From assembly GCA_019677205.1 (NCBI GenBank), contig JAAMXY010004143.1, positions 5,421-50,314 of the forward strand: DNA of 44,894 nucleotides, read 5' to 3'. This document shows positions 8,553 to 20,500 of this stretch, in pieces. The notes under the pieces are model-generated. The model was not told the origin of the DNA, did not search any database, and saw only the letters and a list, made by a program, of their open reading frames with translations. Origin of the DNA: Pinguiococcus pyrenoidosus. Taxonomy: Eukaryota > Sar > Pinguiophyceae > Pinguiochrysidales > Pinguiochrysidaceae. The position numbers were made by a program, and so were the translations under genes. How positions within the stretch are numbered: the first letter of the stretch is position 1; each line of letters begins with the position of its first letter.

Positions 8553-11500
8553 ATGCCGCTTCGCGCCAGGACGCCGGCGCTGCTCGGGCTGCTTCTAGTG
8601 CAGCTGCTCGACAGCACCGCGGCGCAGGGATTGTAAGTCTTGGCGCATGTGGCCCGTCGGCCCGCGCGCCGATCCGCTCTCTTCAGTTCCCTGAGCGGAT
8701 GGAAAATCAAACAGCCTCGTCTGGAGTGTTGTCTTGCGTGGTTTGCTGAGACTCTGTGTGGCGTCTGAGTCGGAGGGGTGTGAAAGAGCCGAGCGACAGA
8801 GCTTGGCTACATCCAAAAGCCTCCGAGGCACCGCTCTAACGCCACGGGCCCCCTGTGCAGGTACAACGTCGCCACGGATGCGGATGGTGCCATCGTCTTC
8901 GGATCGGGCCACAACGCCGCTCGCTGCGATGTGGCCCCGGATCTGGCTACTGGCGGCCAGGGCAGCAACTTCGAGGTCGACCTCGTCGCCGGCAACTCGT
9001 GCTGGTGGAACATCATGAATGGTGTGTCTCCTTGGCTGTCTCTTGTTTTTCCCGTCTCCCCCTCTCTCTCGGATCCCTGAAGTCCAATGCTCTTGTGTTC
9101 TGGTACTGCAGGATTCTTTGGAGATCAGGCGGAGTGGGAACCGCCCGTGGGAGCGCCGGAGGCCTTTGCAGGCTTCATCTTCAACGGGAAACGCAAGATC
9201 CAGGTCGTGGTATTCTCTCGCGACCGCACCGGCCGAAGGGATGACAATTTGGGCGGCGAATTCAACTTCTCCATTTCGCGCCAGCCGGTCACGAGCTACG
9301 ACGACGCCGCCAATGTGTGGGAAGTCGTGGCCACTGTAGAGCGCATCACGGCGCTTGAAAGCACGGCAGAATTCTCCGAGGTAGAAGCCTACGCACTGCG
9401 CGTCGACTTGGAAGACCCCAGCGCCGTCATCGACAACATGGAAGTGTACGGCTATCGCGAGAAGGCCCCCCTAACGCCGGCCAACGAGCTGTGCTTCCGC
9501 GGGTGTGACTACTCGGACCTCTACGGCGGCATGCACGCCACGCCCTTGGGCAGTGTGGAGTGCGCGGAAGAAGTCGGTCTCACTCTGGGTCGCGGGCAGC
9601 TGGGCCAGGTGGTGCTGGCACCTTTCACGGTGCAGCCCACCGGCTTCTCCGTTGGCCTGCGCCTGTCTTTGAACGCTCTCCCCTCCCAAAGCACCTGGGC
9701 CATCTTCGCCTTCGTGGCCGACAGCGGGTACGAGCGGATGGGGCTGACAGTGGACCCCTCCGGCTACATCGACCTTTTCCTCGAGGATACCTATATTCCT
9801 TACGCAGCAAACTCCAGCCAGCGCGATGTTGCGGTGACCACCGGCCAGGACGTCGACCTACTGCTGGTATTCCAGGGCGAGGGACAACCCGAGATGCGCC
9901 TGTACGTCAATGGCGCTCTGGCGGCCTTGCAAACGGTTGAACGCCTCTTCAGTGCCATGGTAGACGAAGGCTTCATTGGCCACTTTCCCTACAGTGGCAA
10001 TAGCTTCGAGCCTTTGAGCGCCGACGTTCGCACCTTCCAAGTCTGGGACGTCGCGTTGTCCGGCTCGGACGCGTTGCACCTCCATTACTTTGGGACGCCT
10101 TGCACGGCTAGAAATCTCACGCTGCATTCGGTGCTGGATGCGTGGGAAACGGGGTTCAATGGATCGCGGGACCCGCAGCTGAAGTACAGCATCGGCGAGA
10201 AAGGCATCGCCTACGACGCCTCGAGAGCCTTAGAGCAGCCCATCGACTTCGCTGGCGCCATGCGCACCTACGACGAGTTCGCCTTGTCGTTCGAGCTCTA
10301 CATTCAGTCCACGATGCTGCCCTTGAGCCCTGGTAGCTCCGTGGCCGTCTTCCACGCGGACGAGACAGACGCCTTGCCAGCGGTGTGTGGGGCGGGCTCG
10401 TCCATCGCTGCCCCCCGAATCACCTTGCTGGACGCTGGCGTGGCCGGAACTGACTTGGTGATGGACTTCCGCCAGTCCGACGCCGTGAACTGCTTTGCAG
10501 GCTGCAGGACGCCAATGAGCCAACCGCTGCCCACAGAAACACTTCTCTTCGTCGAGGTGACGATTATCAGTGGTGTGGGCGCTGTGGTCGTACAGAACGT
10601 GGACGAGAGCTACAACAGCAGCTGTGTCTGGCCGGTCGATGGCCCTCTGCCGCAGGAGCGCCTCGTCGAGCATGTCTACATCGGCTCGTCGCCCAACAAC
10701 AGCGTCGACGCGCTCCAAGGCACTGTCGGAGACATCACGTACACTGCCTACAGTCCGCTGCCGGTACCCACGCCGGCGCCGGTGCCCTTTACGTCCACGC
10801 CGACCATCGTGGTGCCAGACCCGGACCATGAGCTGTGCTTCTCGGAATGCGACTACTCTGACCTGGTGGGAGACATGCACGCCACACCGAGAGGGGGCGT
10901 TTTGTGCGAAATTGGCAGCGGCGTGTTGGCGACGGGTGACCAAGTTTCCCCAGCGTCAGGGATCATCAAGCTCCGCTCTGTGGCCAGGAGGTCACCCGAC
11001 ATCACCGTGGCCCTGCTCTTCCGACCGTCGACGCTGCCCAATGGCATTGGTACCGTGTTTGCTTTTGGAGAGCTCGGCGCGTCGCCTTCCTTCGGCGTGA
11101 CACTGAATGCGATGGGCGACTTGCAAGCCTACTTCTACGACGCCGATCTGATCGACGAGTTGACCGTTGACGCCGCAAATGATCGGGAGCGCATATCGGA
11201 GATTCTGTCTGGCGGCGAAGATGAGCGCCTGGAGGTGACGATGGTGCTGAAGCGGCAGATAATGGACACGGGCACCGACATGTTTCTGTACATGGACGGC
11301 AACCTCGAGGGCTCCGCGTCGAGCGCCTCGTTGCTCACGGCGGACGCTTTTCCCCTGGCGTCGCTGGCGTTTCAGGACCACGAGCCGGCAGAGAATGTCT
11401 ATCCGGAGCAGGTTCGCGGCCACTACAGTCATTTGACGGTGTGGGACCGCGCGCTGGATGATGGCGAAGTCTTCGGGCATTTCCTGAAGAAAGGCGACTG

Positions 11501-14500
11501 CGCCAATGTCGACAAGACGCTTCACTCCCGCCTCGACGCCGCAGTGGAGGTCTCCGACGGTACGAACTTCAGCTACGCTATCGGGCGCCACGGGGAGATG
11601 TATCAAGCCAACCAGAGCTCCTTCGAGCTCATCGACTTCTCGCGCGCCATGAGGGTCTTCTCCGAGTATACCTTGGAGATGTTCTTGACGGTCGAGGCGG
11701 AACCCATAGGCACACCGATCTTGTTCTTCGCGGACGACTTTGTGACGCCCGCTTGCGCCAGCGGCACACTCTCGCCCAAGATCAGCGCGTACTCCGGCGG
11801 CCCCGGACTCATGACCGTGCTTTACCAGCAGTCCGACGGGGCCGACTGCTTTACAGGCTGCGCCACGTCAGGGGTTCCCGCCGGGAGCTACTTCCTGCGT
11901 GCGGAGGTGGCCAGCGTGGACGGCGGCGCCTTGCACCCGCCGGGCAAGGGCTTGTTGACCATCTTCGAAGTGGACGGCGACTCCATGAGGGTGTTCACCA
12001 CCTGCATGTGGGACGTAAACGGCACCATCGACTCGGCGCGCACCTTTGAGCATGTGTATCTCTTTGACAATCAGCCGGGCACGACCTTCGAGGGCAGCAT
12101 CTCCAACATCACGTACACCTTCAAGCTGCCGCCGCCGCCCTCGGGGCCGCCTTCCTTCAGTCCCGTGGAGGTGCCTCGGCCGGCTCATGAGCTGTGTCTG
12201 AACATGTGCGAGTACTCGGACACCATAGGAAACCTCCACGCGACGCCCCGCGGGGTCGTGAGTTGCATGCTGGGCGAAGGTCTGACTTTTGAGGCGGACG
12301 TGACGGATCCGAGAGAGACTCTGGTGGACTTGGACGCTATCATTCTGGGCCCGAAGATCAGCGCAGGGGTGCGCTTTCGCGTCAAGAACTTCCCACCGGA
12401 TGATTTTGCGCCCATCTTCCTTTTTGGCGGTCGGCCCGAGGAGCCGCTTTTCGGGTTGCTGGTGGATAGTGTCGGCCAACTCACCGCAGCGTATTTCGAT
12501 GACGATACGTCAACGAATCCACTGATTTTGGACAGCGTCGCGCCGGCCATCCAGGTGGACGCTTGGTACGACGCCACGGTGGTGGTGGAGCAGGAGGGCA
12601 ACCTGACGACGCTGCTGTTATACATGGACGGCGGGCTGTTTGCGTCTACGCAGACAGAGATGGCGCCCTTGAAGCCGACTGACTATACGGACCTCACGCT
12701 GGGCTGGACGCGCAACTTGGAAGAAGAGGAACTCAAGTACTTCGACGGCACCATCAGCATGCTGCACGTGTGGAATGAGGCGCTCGGTGCGGAGCAGGTG
12801 TTCTCGTACGATCTTCAACTCAAGGAGAGCCCAGCGGGGACCACGACGCAGTGCTTCAACCCCAACGCCACGCTGCCGGTGCTGCTGGACGACTTCGAGA
12901 CCATGTCCGGCGACGTCTCGTACACGATCAACATCGGCGAGCCCGGCAGAGAATACAGGTCACCACCATATTCAAACATCACGGACTTCGCCGGCGAGAT
13001 GCGCACATACAACAACTACAACCTCCAGATGGTGTTCCTCTTGGAGCAGAACATCACCACGCCAGCGACGCTCTTCAACGCCGCGGTGGACCCGCCCAAA
13101 TCCTGCACCACCGAACCTGACATGGACCCGAGACTGCTGCTGAGCCCGCGCCCCCAGGGCGGCGTGCGCCTCGAGTTTTACCAGACTGGTGGTGCTAGCT
13201 GCTTGTTCTCTTGCGTGATGTCCTCCGCCCTGCCCCTGAATGAGGAGCTCTATGTCAGCGCACTCGTCTCGGACGTTGCGGGGGCTACACCGACGAATGC
13301 GGACGGCGTGCCGATTGCCATGGTGGAGGTTTCGGCTGGGTCGCCACCCACGTACTATGATTCGTGTAATTTCACCGTCACAGGCGCTCTGCCCGCGCAT
13401 CGACAGATCGACCATGTGTACGTAGCCAGCAGCCCCGAGAGCACCCTAGACTCCTCCTTCGCAGGCTACGTGCGAGACATAGAATACACTTTCGCCGTGA
13501 TAAGGCCGTCGTTCAACCCGACGCCGATGCCGACGGCCCAGCCGTCGTTTGATTTTAGTGTCGTGGCACCGCCGCCGGCGAACGACATTTGCTTTCGTGG
13601 GTGCGACTACTCGGACCTTGTCGGCGGCATGCACGCTACGCCGCACTCACCGGAGCTGTGCAACCGGGACTTCGGCGTGCTCACCTACCCTGGCGACGTG
13701 AACAGCTACCTGGACCTGCAGCCCGTGCCACTGCCGTCAAGCTTCTCATTCCGCGTCAAGCTCAGTCTCGTCCGGCCCCAGACAGGCCTCAATGGCGAAG
13801 CGGCGGTCTTCAGCTTCGGCTTGTACGACGCGTCGCCGTTCCTCGGGATTAAGGTGGACCCCAGTTTGAACTGGAGCGCTTTCTTCTACCCGACGGGCCA
13901 GTCCAGCCCTCTCATCGCGAGCGCGACGGAGCAGCTTGAGGCAGACAGCGGGGCCGACCTCATGTTTGTGTTGTCGTCGGTGGGCCAAAACACGTCCCTG
14001 GAAGCGTATCTGGATGGCAGGCGCGTGGCCGAAGGTCACAGCAGCAACATCTCGTTTGCCGGCGGTCTTCCCCCGAGAATGACGCTCAGCAGGGCGTTTG
14101 GCAAGCCGGGTCTTGGAGAGAGCTTCGGCGGGGCCTACAGCAACGTGGCGCTTTGGCCCCGCGCGTTGCAAGCGTCGGAAGTGCGGGTGATTCACGAGCA
14201 GGGTGATAGGTGCCGCCTCCAGAATGAGACGCTCCATGAAAGACTGGATGTGCTGCAGGAAGGCAACGACACCTTCTCGTACAACATCGGCGAGGCGGGC
14301 AACAGCTATTCCCCGGCGCAAGACTTCTCGATGATCAACTTCGCTGGAGAGATGCGTGCGTATCCGGAATACATCTTCGAGCTGGGGTTCCAGATGAGCA
14401 GTGCGCTTGCAAACGACGTCGTCATCTTCGAGGCCAAAGTGTTTCCACAACCGCAGCAGCAGCAGCCGCCACCCGTCTGCGGCGGTGGCGGCGGGGATTT

Positions 14501-17500
14501 CGTCTTGCCGCGAGTGACTATAACTGAGAATCGCGAGCTGCGCTTCACCCAAAGCACCGACAGCGACTGCGAGACCGGTTGCAGCACTTCTTCGGGCTTG
14601 CCGGTGAACCAGATCTTGTNNNNNNNNNNNNNNNNNNNNNNNNNNNNNNNNNNNNNNNNNNNNNNNNNNNNNNNNNNNNNNNNNNNNNNNNNNNNNNNNN
14701 NNNNNNNNNNNNNNNNNNNNNNNNNNNNNNNNNNNNNCTTGCCACAGGTCGAGCTGGTAAATCAGGTGGCAGTCGCGTCAGCAGATCCTTATACGCCCCT
14801 GGACCAGCTTTTCGACGGTCGCGTCTTTAACATCAGCTACACAACCAGCGGCAACCTGGGGGCGACACTGCCGACACTGGTCCCGACGACAGTACCAACG
14901 GTGGACCCTAGTCTTGGTCCGACGGTGGGCCCAACACTGGGACCAACGGAAGGACCGTCTCTCAAGCCCAGTGCATCGCCAAGTCTTGGTCCGTCGCTGG
15001 GGCCATCTTTGAGCCCGTCCTTGGCACCCAGCGTCTTCACGGAGATGGAGGTGGATTTCTGCTTCGCCGAGTGCGCAGGGGCGACGTCGTCCCGCGTAAC
15101 GGACCCACCGTCCAACGCCAGCTTCGTAGATGGCGCCAGCTGCCAAAATGGCTCAGGCGCCGTGCTGCTCCGCAACCTCACCTACGTGGACCTGGACCTG
15201 GGCATGTCTCTCACGGGCGACATGACGCTGCTCGCGCGCTTCCGCCTCGACGAGCCCTTGAGTGCCGGTGGAGACCAGGTCATACCACGCACGGTACTCC
15301 AAACGTTCTCGCAGTCCTCCGATGGACAGCCGTTCATCTCGTTGGCCGTCAACGGCCAGCAGCTGTCGTCCTCGATCTATGAGCGTGGCTTATCCGGAGG
15401 CGCCCTCGAAGTAGGCACGTGGTACACAGTGGTGCACGTGCTTAGGCAAGTGACCACGTCCGAGTTTGTCCACCACTTGTTCGTAAACGGCGCTTTGGTG
15501 TCGTCGGCAAATCAGCTGTTCGCAGTGCCGCCGAAGCTGGAGAACCAAGTCGGAATCGTGGGTCAGTTCATCGCGGCTACGGTGTCGACGGTAGTCGTGT
15601 GGGACCGCGCCTTGATCACCGACGACATCCTCACGGTACAGCTGGGTGTCGACATCTCCGGCTGCGTTCAGGAGCAGCTGTCACCACCTGAGCTGCGCTC
15701 GGCGGTTTACAGCGACGTGGGCTCCGAGCTCTTCGTAGCCTTTGACGTCGACACCGACCGCGCTGGTGCGCGCACGGCTTTCCCGTGCCAAAGTCTGTTC
15801 AGCGGCGCTACGGTGTCCACGTTTGACGAGTGCTCTTGGGTGAGCGCCTCGCGTGTGCGCTACGTCCCCTTCTTCAACAGCTCTGGCGGTATTCTACCAG
15901 GGGACACCTTGTCGGTGAGGCCGGAGGCGGAGCTCCGTGCCAAGTGCAACCTTCCGGAGGCGCAGCAAGAGCTCTGCGCCGCCTTTCCCATCACGCAAGG
16001 AGAAGCCGCCGGACCGGTGGTGGTGGAAGCGCCGGCCAACAGCCCGGTGCCGGTGGTGCAGCTCGCGTTTGATGAAGTGTTCAGCCTGTGCCAGAACCAG
16101 ACGGTGGTGGACGGCTCGGGCAGCTACAACAACGGCGGTCGCCCCTTCACCAACATCACCTGGTCGCTGGTCAACGCCAGCGGTAGCGTGGACTATCTCC
16201 AGTCCGTCTTGGCCGAGGCCAACGCGGAAAGACGACTGAGAGTCACGTTCCAGAACGAAGACCTGCCCGCCGGTGTCTCGTACACGCTGGAGCTGCAGCT
16301 CGCCAATGTGTTTGACCAGATCGGCGTCGCGAGAGCCTCGACGAATGTCCAGGGTGCGCTCAGTCCCAAGGCGTCCATCCGTGGCGCGAAGGAGCGCTTC
16401 ATCACGCCGCAGACGCGCCTGGAGCTGTACGCCAGGGACTCCCCTGGCTGCGTCGGATCCGCTGCCATCGTCTCCCGACGTTGGAGAGAGACGCTGACTG
16501 GAAACCTGCCGTCGCTGATAACTCAATCCGCCCGCGCCCAGACGCTCCTGCTGGCGCCGCACACTCTCAACGCCTCCACCACCTACGTGTTCCAGTACTC
16601 CGTGCAGGACAGCAACGGCCTGTCGGTGAGCGAGAGCGTCCGCGTGAACGTGGGCAGTCTGGGTCTAGAACCCGACTTGTTGGGCTGCAACCAGACCGTC
16701 ACGCCCGTGCTGCTCCAGACTGACAACATCACGGGTAGTGTGGTGGCCGAGCCGTATGTCCACGACATCGACGCGCGCTTCAGCTTCGACGCCAACCTGG
16801 GACCTGGCGTTGTAGCGGAAGCGGCCGGGATCGCGGTGTCCTTTGACGTGTCCGCCAGCGGCTCCAGTGCCTGCGAAGCCATTCCGCGAGACGTGCAGAC
16901 CACCTTTGTGTACGCTTTGCCCGCCCAGGACTACCAAGGCTGCCGCGCGAACATCGTGGTCACTCTCCAGAAAGACAGCCGCACGGCGCGCCAGACATGC
17001 TTCCTGGACATCCCCGCCGAGGGCTCGCCGCCGGCCGAGGCCTATCGGGACGCAGTGCGCAAGGTATCCGTGAACCGCCGCGTGGTCTTGCGCGCCGACG
17101 TGTGGAACGGAGACTTCAGCCAGGTCGGCGTCACCTGGAGTCTCGTGAGCGGCACCTTCGTGGGCGGCATCTCGCTGCAGCAGGCTACCTTGATCGGCAC
17201 GAACGTCACCATCCCAGCCAGAGACGCCGGCGCCGTGAGGGACCTAGATGAGGTCGGAGAGCTCCCGGGCATCAGCAGCCCCATCGATCTGGTGCTACGA
17301 CCCAATGTGCTGTTTCCGAAGAGCGTCTATGTGTTCCGCATCACCGCTGAGTACCTGGACGACTTCTTCGGTGCCGACACCAGCCCCATCGCAGCCGGCT
17401 CCTCCTCGGTAGATGTCACACTCATCACCAATGCACCGCCGTCCAACGGCGTGCTGAACGTGGAGCCCTTGGATGGAGTGGTGTTTGAGACGGACTGGGA

Positions 17501-20500
17501 ATTGACGACCCTCAACTGGGCGGACGACAGGGACGACTTCCCGCTCAGCTATGCGTTCTTCGCAGAGGACGAGCCGCTGAATCCCAGTTTCTACTCCTCC
17601 AACTTCCTCGAGAACGTGCTGCTTCCGCAGGGGGAAGAAGAGACCAACTTCCGCGTGAGAGTGTCGGTGGTGGTGTCGGACTTCTTCGGCGCGGAGGCGT
17701 CTCGAGAGCGCTTCGTGGTTGTTCGACCCCAGCCCAGCGAGGACGCCTTCTCCACGGCGTCCGAGCTGCTCAACGACGTGGACACGAACGACACATTAGC
17801 TTCCTACCAAATCATGGTGCAGGCCGCCGCCGTGGCGGCGCAGCAGAACGACACCAGCCGTCGCGCAGCGATGCAGGATCTCTGCTTCGATGTGTTCACC
17901 AACGTGTCCGTCGTCCAAGATTTGTCGTCGCCGGAGATCGAGGCACAGGTATGACTTGTTTTCCTGTCTCGCTTTCTTCTCCAGCTGCCTTGCCACGCAG
18001 AGAGACTTTGAGAGGCCGAGTTGAGAACCTCACCGTTCAACGTTCCTGTAGGCACTCATTGCGGAGCGCATTCTGGCGGCGAGTCAAGCGCAGTCGGGAA
18101 ACGGGTCGGTCACCCGGAGGCTCTCGACTGTTCCGGCCAATGCCGATGGGGCTGGCAGTCATAGCGGCGAGCAGGGCTCAGAAGTGAACGTAGACGAGGG
18201 CGTGCAGCAGCGGGCGCTTGACGCGCTCAACCAGATCTCGCAGCTGTACGCGTCGGCTTCGGAGCCCGAAGATGCGAATTCCGTTCTGACCGACGCAGGG
18301 GAGCAGGCGTCCTTCGAGGCGCTCACCATCCTTCTGTCCTCGACGCTGCGATCGAATGTCTCGGACGTCCAGCTGGTCCAGCTCATCATCGATCGACTCC
18401 AGCGCGTGAGGGCCAATTCACTGCTGGCCGGAGAGGACCCGGTCACCGTGGAGACGAGCCAAGTGCGTTCCACCTCGGCGGTGCGGCGGAAACCCGAGCG
18501 GCCTTCCGACAGCGTTCAGCTCGGCGACGAGGTCGAGTTGTCACCGGAAGCGCTGCAGCAGATCCTTGTCGATTTGGACGTGGGCTTCGCACTCGCGTCG
18601 GCGGAGTACGCAGATGGCCTCGCCATCTACAACGTGAGCCTTGCGGTGCGTGCTGTTGCTTGACGGAGGTCGCCCCTGTATCGTGATGGTGGTTCTCATG
18701 AGGGCACATCGCTTCTCTGCTTTTGCTCTGCATTGTCCAGGCACCAGAAGACTTGTCGGGCTCCGAGGGAAACACCACTTCTTTCGCTGCGACCAACACG
18801 CGTCGCGTGTCGATTACGGTACCCATCGGCGGGGACGTGCAGAACTTCGAGAACTTCATGACCACGCAGCACACCGTAGTGGGTTCGGTTCTGAACGACG
18901 TGGACGCGGACCGGAGGCCTGACTTCAACTTCACCTGCGAGAGAGGAGAGCCGCAGAGCTTCAGGCACGTCTGTCCGAGTGGAGAGGTTGTGCTTTTCGA
19001 CTGCACCGGCGACGCACCGTCCACGACGACCGGGCGATGCCAGGAAGTGAACCTCGTGTGCGTGATCTTCGATCCCCTGTCGCTCAGCTTCTCTCCTCGG
19101 GAAGGCTGTGTTCCCGTTCTGTTCAGAAGCGACAATCCGCAAGAAGCGGACATCGTGGAGTGTCAGTGTACCGGCGACGCCACGGGGAGTTCACGGCGGA
19201 CTGAGATGCGGGCGAGCGAACGCCGCACGCGCAGATCGCGCGGTGGCGCAAGACATCGCCAGTCTCAACTACATCGCCACCGCCGCCGCCTGCAGCAGGC
19301 TGACAGCCAACGCGACGGAGATAGGCGTCGATCCAGCTTTGCCGACGACAACGAGAGCGAGACGACCGAGGTAGATGTCGCGACGCTGGTTGACACCGTC
19401 GGCAACACCTTTGTGCAAACGCTGGTGGCCGACGACATCACTGCGGCCGACGCCAAGAACGCCGCCATCGCGCTCATGTGCCTCGGCATCTTCTTGCTCA
19501 TCATGTTCCTCCTGGGCGTCGCAGGCGCCAGGCTGGACGCCAAGGACCGTGTCGACACAGCAGAGAAGTCGGTCGCTCGACATTCCCTCTTCGAGGCGGA
19601 TGTCCAGTCTGCACACGACGGTCTCTGGTACGGCCTGCTGCTTTTGTCGCCGGAGGAGATGGTGGAGTACGAGGCGAAGACGCTGACCAGCTGGCTGTGT
19701 ACGGAGCTCAAAGGCCACCACGACTTCGTGGAGACCTGCACGCTGCAGCGCGGCGACATGATGCGCGTGGTGCGAGTGTTCAAGCTCACCGCAGTGATCC
19801 TCACCATCATGATGCTGGACGCCGCATTCTTCATGGTGCTGTTCCCAGACGACGACCACGACCACTGCGCTGCCTTCACCGACCAGGAGACCTGCGAAGA
19901 AGAGGCGCACGCGCTCAATGCCGACGCCAACCGCTGCAACTGGGTGGACGGCTCTCAGCAATGCGAGCCGGTGGAAGCGGAAGTCACCATCCAGGCAGTA
20001 GGTAAGTGTTCGAGGCTGAGATGACGACGGACTCTTTTCGACGCCGCATTTCGCACGTTCCTCGCGAGGACTCACTCTCTCGCTTTTGCTCTACGAACGC
20101 AGTGCTCGTGACGATGATTGTACTGGCGTTCTCTCAGCCGATTGAGCTCATCATCGGGAATCTGCTCGACACGTACCTCGCTGGCGACCTCCTTCAGATC
20201 GTGGACGAGTCCTACGCGGCGCTGGAGACGGTGCGTCGCAACACGCGCCGGGCGCGAGAGGAGGTGGTGTTCAACCAGGAGCTGGAGCTGCTGAGCGCTC
20301 ACCCCAAGATGCGGCCCAAGAGCTGCCGCACCATCGATGTGCACAGCTGGCTGGCGTATCCGTTCCGCGCCCGTCTGCGGCAAAACGTGGCCGAGGCCGT
20401 CGACCTAGAGACTCGTCTCCGCGAGGAAGAAGAGCAGCTGAGCGTCCTTGGACTTAAGGGTACCGCAGTCTATGCGAAGGCGCTCTCGCAGCGGCGAAAA

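Noticed and set aside
14620-14737. Gap as a break between two genes
   Set aside because: The repeat-unit landmarks continue in the same frame on both sides of the gap.
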